DNA of 17,471 nucleotides, from positions 1 to 17,471 of the forward strand of contig CAMZFU010000021.1 of assembly GCA_947306185.1 (NCBI GenBank). The letters run 5' to 3'. The position numbers were made by a program, and so were the translations under genes. The notes below the pieces were generated by a model, which saw only the letters and a list, made by a program, of their open reading frames with translations, searched no databases and was not told where the DNA came from. Below are positions 14,086 through 17,471 of this stretch, piece by piece (the stretch's first letter is position 1; each line of letters opens with the position of its first letter). This DNA is from an uncultured Pseudomonadota bacterium. Its GTDB lineage: Bacteria > Pseudomonadota > Alphaproteobacteria > Rs-D84.

Positions 14086-14421
14086 TTATTTTTGCCTGTC
14101 ATAATCAAATCGTTCCTTGTAAAAGACGAACGTTTCTTTGCCTTCGTATTTACTAAAAATACCATAAATGATTTTGAATTCTTCTATGGTAATGGCATGG
14201 TCATAAACGACCTGGGCATATGAGACACCCGGTCGCCCAAGGGCATACAGTTTTTGTTTCATATTTACAAATGCCCAATTACACCGCCAGTTTCCACTGT
14301 ACGGCGTAGATTTAAAACCATTATCACGTAGCCAATTTATAAATTCTGAATCATAATTTGCCAAGCTGTCATCACACACCAAAAAGCATCCGTAATCGGA
14401 TAATTTCAATTGTTCTGTCAT
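14086..14421 (-). CDS. 111-aa unknown protein in operon with metK
   Basis: 111 aa, beginning MTEQLKLSDYGCFLVCDD. The ATG at 14421 has AAAAGG 8 nt upstream; an in-frame GTG at 14430 overlaps this site and is rejected. The gene begins 12 nt after the metK stop, so it is translated from the same mRNA, and a terminator follows at once. It is small and soluble, rich in aromatic residues (Y, F, W), with EFINWLRDNGFKSTPYSG and ITIEEFKIIYGIFSKYEG as its most structured-looking parts. No family is recognised. A link to SAM metabolism is only a guess from position. Confidence 0.8.
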   Translation of the reverse strand: MTEQLKLSDYGCFLVCDDSLANYDSEFINWLRDNGFKSTPYSGNWRCNWAFVNMKQKLYALGRPGVSYAQVVYDHAITIEEFKIIYGIFSKYEGKETFVFYKERFDYDRQK

Positions 14422-14433
14422 TTTTATCACCTT

Positions 14434-15453
14434 TTATTTCTCGTTTGATAAAATACCAGAAATACCCCTACGGCATAATCTGGTATAAACCGGCTTGTCC
14501 AAACCGTATGCACGAATAAGTGTGCTGGGCTTTTGATTTACCCATAAATCGTGGTACGATACAACGCCGTCTTTGATTGTTTTTATCAGGCCACTGGGCA
14601 ATTCACTGCGTCCAATACACGATGACAGGTACACAAAGCATTCATCATTATTGCCCAAATGTTCACACGCCAGAATGCGCGCATATACGTTCAGGGTTAA
14701 ATCGGCCTTGCTGGCATCCTTGGTCCACGGGGAACCACCACCAATAGGGCACGCGGTTGAATAGAAATCACAGGCCAATTTGCGTCCAGTAACTCCACAA
14801 TCTGCGACAGAACCATGATAAGTATATCGCCCCGTTCCATTTACAATAATATTCGCCGGCCTTTCACCAAGTGTCGCCACGATAAAGTCGGTCAAATCCT
14901 GGTCATGCAACATTGGTATTGCAACAATTGCGGTTTCTATTTTATCATCGTTCAATGTAATTTGCGTTTTAATATCTATCCCAAGGTTATCTGATTTTCG
15001 CGCCAGATTATACAGGGCATCATTTAGTTTTTTCGCTAAAAATAATTCGCGGTTTATTTTGCCCACGCCTTTATAGGCATATCCAACAAACACCCCCTGG
15101 TCACCCCAACCGTCGGCATCTATGCCACGGGCAATATCCACCGATTGAACGCCGATAAGGTTAATAACCTTTATCTTCGCCGGGTTAATTACACAGTCGC
15201 CCCAAATACGCGAATACCTGTCATCATACCCTATTTCGGCCAATGCCTGTTTCACATATTCGGTCATGTCGCCCAATTTGGCCTTTGTGCTAATTTCCCC
15301 GCCAAGGACGACCGTGTTGCCCTTTATCATAACCTCGACGGCATATCGCACGTTTTTATCGCGTTTGATTATACGATCAAGAATGAAACAAGAAATATAA
15401 TCGGCTGTTTTATCTGGATGTCCGACTGACACCATTTCTGCTGTTTTTTGCAT
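14434..15453 (-). CDS. metK: S-adenosylmethionine synthetase, short divergent form
   Basis: 339 aa. MetK makes SAM from methionine and ATP in the cytosol. Catalytic landmarks are all present: GHPDK (11-15), the metal-site glutamates in AVEVMI (~40) and GGEIS (~53), VQSVDI (~102-107), GWGDQG (115-120), IKTQIT (~161-166), NGTGRY, DCGVTGRK (218-225) and the phosphate-binding GGGSPWTKD (238-246). It is about 45 residues shorter than typical bacterial MetK (~385). The losses are in the gating loop before GDQG, a central loop and the C-terminus, and the usual GAGDQG and GGGAFSGKD are altered, so it is a divergent but probably active enzyme. The start has AAAGGAG, which lies in a hairpin of the regulatory leader. 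It is the first gene of an operon with the 111-aa gene. Confidence 0.9.
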   Translation of the reverse strand: MQKTAEMVSVGHPDKTADYISCFILDRIIKRDKNVRYAVEVMIKGNTVVLGGEISTKAKLGDMTEYVKQALAEIGYDDRYSRIWGDCVINPAKIKVINLIGVQSVDIARGIDADGWGDQGVFVGYAYKGVGKINRELFLAKKLNDALYNLARKSDNLGIDIKTQITLNDDKIETAIVAIPMLHDQDLTDFIVATLGERPANIIVNGTGRYTYHGSVADCGVTGRKLACDFYSTACPIGGGSPWTKDASKADLTLNVYARILACEHLGNNDECFVYLSSCIGRSELPSGLIKTIKDGVVSYHDLWVNQKPSTLIRAYGLDKPVYTRLCRRGISGILSNEK

Positions 15454-15610
15454 AATTTACTCCTTTGGTTTTGCAAAACGAACCAAAGGTGGATTTGCAG
15501 TGTTGCACCACGCATTGCGAACCTAAAAGATCGGAAAATAAGCATAATAACAACTCCCTTGTTTAGTCCATTTATAGGTAGGACAAGTCAGGATAAATCC
15601 ACCTTAGTTG
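15454..15610 (-). promoter_or_regulatory. metK leader with competing helices and a sequestered ribosome-binding site
   Basis: The predicted transcript starts near 15610. Two perfect helices overlap. Helix A is 15605-15595 (AAGGTGGATTT) with 15496-15486 (AAATCCACCTT), 11 bp, enclosing about 98 nt. Helix B is 15489-15481 (CCTTTGGTT) with 15470-15462 (AACCAAAGG), 9 bp, which buries the metK AAAGGAG. The strands share 15486-15489, so full A and full B exclude each other. Smaller stems lie between, including a 5-bp AACAA/TTGTT hairpin (15563-15549) presenting GGGAG in its loop. The layout is that of a translational riboswitch. I find no match to the SAM-I, SAM-II, SMK-box or SAM/SAH cores I remember. 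A ~120-bp MITE with 11-bp inverted ends is the alternative. Confidence 0.6.
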
Positions 15611-15616
15611 ACATAG

Positions 15617-15645
15617 ATGATATCATTTACATATCAAAAATTCAA
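15617..15645 (-). promoter_or_regulatory. metK promoter
   Basis: On the minus strand: TTGAAT (15645-15640), a 17-nt spacer and TATCAT (15622-15617), with TG one base before the -10. The start near 15610 is 5 nt before the first strand of the leader's long helix. Confidence 0.65.
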
Positions 15646-15684
15646 GTCCAAATCGTAAATATTACAGATGTTTTTTATAAAAAA

Positions 15685-15717
15685 AATAAAACCAGCAATT
15701 TGCTGGCTTTATTTTTT
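15685..15717. terminator. Terminator of tyrS (T-rich on both strands)
   Basis: Stem 15692-15696/15702-15706 (ccagc/gctgg) with loop aattt, extended by A and T tracts. On the minus strand it is followed by TTTTATTTTTTTT, 22 nt after the tyrS stop. Confidence 0.7.
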
Positions 15718-15728
15718 TGTAATTGTTT

Positions 15729-17006
15729 TTACTTGGTAATTCCCATTGCTCGTACCATTGGCCCTATTGTATTTGGGACTTCAGGCAGTTTTTTTTTGGC
15801 TATTCTGAAAAACTGACCTTTACCAACCTGAACGATGTCGCCATCTTTTATTTCTTTGACATCTTCTTGGGTTATGGTTTTGACACCATTGACCTTCACG
15901 GCACCCTGCAACATCAAACGTCTAATTTCACCGTTTGATTTATATTTGCCAGATGTATAGATTGCCCTTACCAATGCAAAGAATGCATCGTCACCTTCTA
16001 CGAAATCAATAACCTGGGCATCATCCGGGGTACGTTGCTGTTGATAGGCAATTTTAAAGCGTTCTTCTGCTTTGACCGCTTCTTCGGCACCATGGTAAAG
16101 AGTAGTTATCTCTTTTGCCAATTCCATCTTGATGTCTCTTGGATTTTCACCGGCCTGCAGGCGTTGTTTAATAACATTAACCGCATCAGGGTGCAAATCC
16201 GTTGCAAGTTCATAATATTTGATAATCATATTATCAGGTATCTTCATCACTTTTTCATACATTGTGTATGGTGGTTCATTTACACCGATATAATTACCTA
16301 AACTCTTACTCATCTTTTCAACGCCATCTATACCTTCCAAGATAGGCATGAAAAGAGTAATTTGTGGTTCTTGGCCATAATCTTTCTGAATATTACGCCC
16401 CATCAAGATATTAAATGTTTGGTCTGTTCCACCCAATTCCAAGTCCGCCTTGATAGCAACAGAATCATAGGCCTGCATTAATGGGTAAAAGAATTCATGA
16501 ACAGAAATCGGTTGTCCAGCAGCATAACGTTTACTAAAATCATCACGTTCCAAAATACGTGCAACTGTGGTTTTTGCAGACAAATCTATAACGTCTTTGA
16601 ATGTCATTTTGCCCAACCATTCACTGTTGAAACGAACAGTTGTCTTTTTTGGATCCAATATCTTGAAAATCTGCGCCTTGTATGTTTCGGCGTTTTCTTT
16701 AACCTGTTCTGGGGTTAATTGTTTTCTGGTCTTGGATTTACCCGTAGGATCACCTATCATACCTGTGAAATCACCTATAATGATAATGGCTTCGTGTCCT
16801 AAATCCTGTAATTGTTTGATTTTACGCAAAACGACGGCATGCCCAATATGAATATCTGGGGCAGACGGGTCAAGTCCTAACTTTACCCGTAATGGCCGAT
16901 TTTCTTTGGCTACGCTTTCTAGTTTCGCCTTAATTTCAGAAACATCTGTGTGTTCCGCGGCACCTTTAAGCATAACTTTTATCGTATCTTCAATAAAGTT
17001 TGTCAT
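15729..17006 (-). CDS. tyrS: Tyrosyl-tRNA synthetase
   Basis: 425 aa, normal length. Class Ic aminoacyl-tRNA synthetase that charges tRNA-Tyr in the cytosol. The ATP-binding HIGH is at residues 53-56 (DIHIGHAVVL), preceded by LGLDPSAP. The tyrosine-pocket region follows (AYDSVAIKADLELGGTDQTF, ~179-198), then KMSKS at 231-235, and a C-terminal S4 RNA-binding domain (~345-412: SNGEIRRLMLQGAVKVNG). HIGH with these spacings fits the TyrZ-like branch rather than E. coli TyrS. The start at 17006 has AGAGGT upstream and a good promoter at 17043-17071. The gene is monocistronic and ends in a terminator at 15685-15717. Confidence 0.96.
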   Translation of the reverse strand: MTNFIEDTIKVMLKGAAEHTDVSEIKAKLESVAKENRPLRVKLGLDPSAPDIHIGHAVVLRKIKQLQDLGHEAIIIIGDFTGMIGDPTGKSKTRKQLTPEQVKENAETYKAQIFKILDPKKTTVRFNSEWLGKMTFKDVIDLSAKTTVARILERDDFSKRYAAGQPISVHEFFYPLMQAYDSVAIKADLELGGTDQTFNILMGRNIQKDYGQEPQITLFMPILEGIDGVEKMSKSLGNYIGVNEPPYTMYEKVMKIPDNMIIKYYELATDLHPDAVNVIKQRLQAGENPRDIKMELAKEITTLYHGAEEAVKAEERFKIAYQQQRTPDDAQVIDFVEGDDAFFALVRAIYTSGKYKSNGEIRRLMLQGAVKVNGVKTITQEDVKEIKDGDIVQVGKGQFFRIAKKKLPEVPNTIGPMVRAMGITK

Positions 17007-17042
17007 TCTAAGACCTCTTTCTTATTTCTTATAGCATACACT

Positions 17043-17071
17043 ATTATATACAAAGTTTTACAAGTTTTCAA
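17043..17071 (-). promoter_or_regulatory. tyrS promoter
   Basis: On the minus strand: TTGAAA (17071-17066), a 17-nt spacer and TATAAT (17048-17043). A perfect 10-bp palindrome CAAGTACTTG (17069-17078) overlaps the -35, and another TTGACA sits just upstream. Confidence 0.75.
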
Positions 17072-17097
17072 GTACTTGTCAAGAAAAATTGACATTT

Positions 17098-17471
17098 TTA
17101 TTTTTTGGACAAAATTTCCGTCGTTTCATAGTCAATGGATCGTATCGGTATATGTTTCATTTGCCACAATCTTGTTTTCCATACGTTATGGTAATAGTCA
17201 TCAAAACAGGGCCATTTATAATAATCCGAACCAATATACGGGATCATCCCCATATCTATGAAAAACCAATGTCCTTGGGTTTCGGACCATATAAAGTTTC
17301 CCGGATGCACGTCCAGAAATTGCATTTCTGGGCATGTCAAATAAATATCATAAAATCGCGCCAAGTCCGCCCGTTGGGCATCTGTTATTGGTATGTTGTT
17401 CATTAACATATGGTCGCCCGAATTCCCCACAATAAAGGAATGGGTCAAAACCATCGTTTTTTTATCTAGTT
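17098..17471 (-). CDS. Kinase-fold (phosphotransferase-like) protein, C-terminal part; 5' end outside window
   Basis: At least 118 residues are visible. The frame stays open to the window edge (LDKKT before the first ATG at 17454), and that ATG has no ribosome-binding site, so the gene continues upstream. LDVHPGNFIW followed by WFFIDMG matches the catalytic loop and metal-binding DxG of the protein kinase / aminoglycoside phosphotransferase / ABC1 superfamily, in which a loop of the form H-x-x-N precedes a D-x-G about 14 residues later. The loop here is DVHPGN. The region after it (IPYIGSDYYKWPCFDDYY) is not recognised. The substrate cannot be deduced. No terminator is seen between its stop and the tyrS promoter. 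Confidence 0.7.
   Translation of the reverse strand, partial: LDKKTMVLTHSFIVGNSGDHMLMNNIPITDAQRADLARFYDIYLTCPEMQFLDVHPGNFIWSETQGHWFFIDMGMIPYIGSDYYKWPCFDDYYHNVWKTRLWQMKHIPIRSIDYETTEILSKK

Noticed and set aside
15448..15816. Plus-strand 122-aa ORF in the metK-tyrS gap
   Set aside because: It runs antisense through the metK leader, the promoter and the terminator, and has no ribosome site or protein-like pattern.
17077..17106. Plus-strand terminator (tgtcaa/ttgaca stem followed by T tract)
   Set aside because: No plus-strand gene ends here; the stem is AT-rich and arises from the -35 elements of tyrS.
1..17471. tRNA genes, CRISPR arrays, transposase genes
   Set aside because: No cloverleaf with T-loop GTTCRA and acceptor pairing, no regularly spaced direct repeats, and no transposase motifs were found on reading both strands.

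Overview
The window looks like the chromosome of a low-to-moderate GC Gram-negative bacterium. Core genes (clpB, corA-type transporter, adenylate kinase, rpsA, metK, tyrS) alternate with short proteins I do not recognise. The signal-peptide surface protein with a 'TKQDKIP' segment and a 'LEYIESTGTQYIDTG' domain, together with the style of the core genes, points to an uncultured, probably gut-associated alphaproteobacterium (RF32-like). This placement is inference from memory of such proteins and was not tested.

Layout. 1-1929 is the 3' part of clpB, closed by a terminator. At 1979-2216 there is a strong promoter, a roughly 200-nt highly structured RNA and a terminator hairpin placed directly before the ribosome-binding site of a secreted, modular surface protein (2242-3216). 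3263-4728 holds four minus-strand genes: a 70-aa two-helix membrane protein, a 46-aa protein, a membrane-anchored bactofilin-like protein and a 44-aa membrane protein. A plus-strand CorA-type Mg2+ transporter (4832-5716) meets an adenylate kinase tail to tail. Next come an LRR-like protein (6352-7098) and ribosomal protein S1 (7226-8914), each with its own promoter and terminator.

9131-14421 is accessory in character: a membrane-anchored unknown, a short-chain dehydrogenase that appears to be translated from a leaderless mRNA, a two-gene operon of unknowns (476 and 263 aa), a divergently transcribed SAM-dependent methyltransferase carrying an apparent one-base frameshift, a 189-aa distant relative of the 263-aa protein, and a 111-aa unknown. 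The 111-aa gene is in an operon with a short, divergent but catalytically complete metK. tyrS follows, then the 3' end of a kinase-fold gene that runs off the window.

The most interesting signals are RNA. The metK leader (about 157 nt) starts with an 11-nt strand that pairs perfectly with a downstream strand. That downstream strand overlaps a 9-bp hairpin burying the metK Shine-Dalgarno sequence, so the two helices compete. The leader ahead of the surface protein has a similar competition, in which one G-rich strand can close its own hairpin or invade the base of the terminator. Both look like cis-regulatory switches; neither matches a riboswitch family whose consensus I could recall. All promoters, terminators and RNA folds were found by eye; no folding energies or database searches were run.
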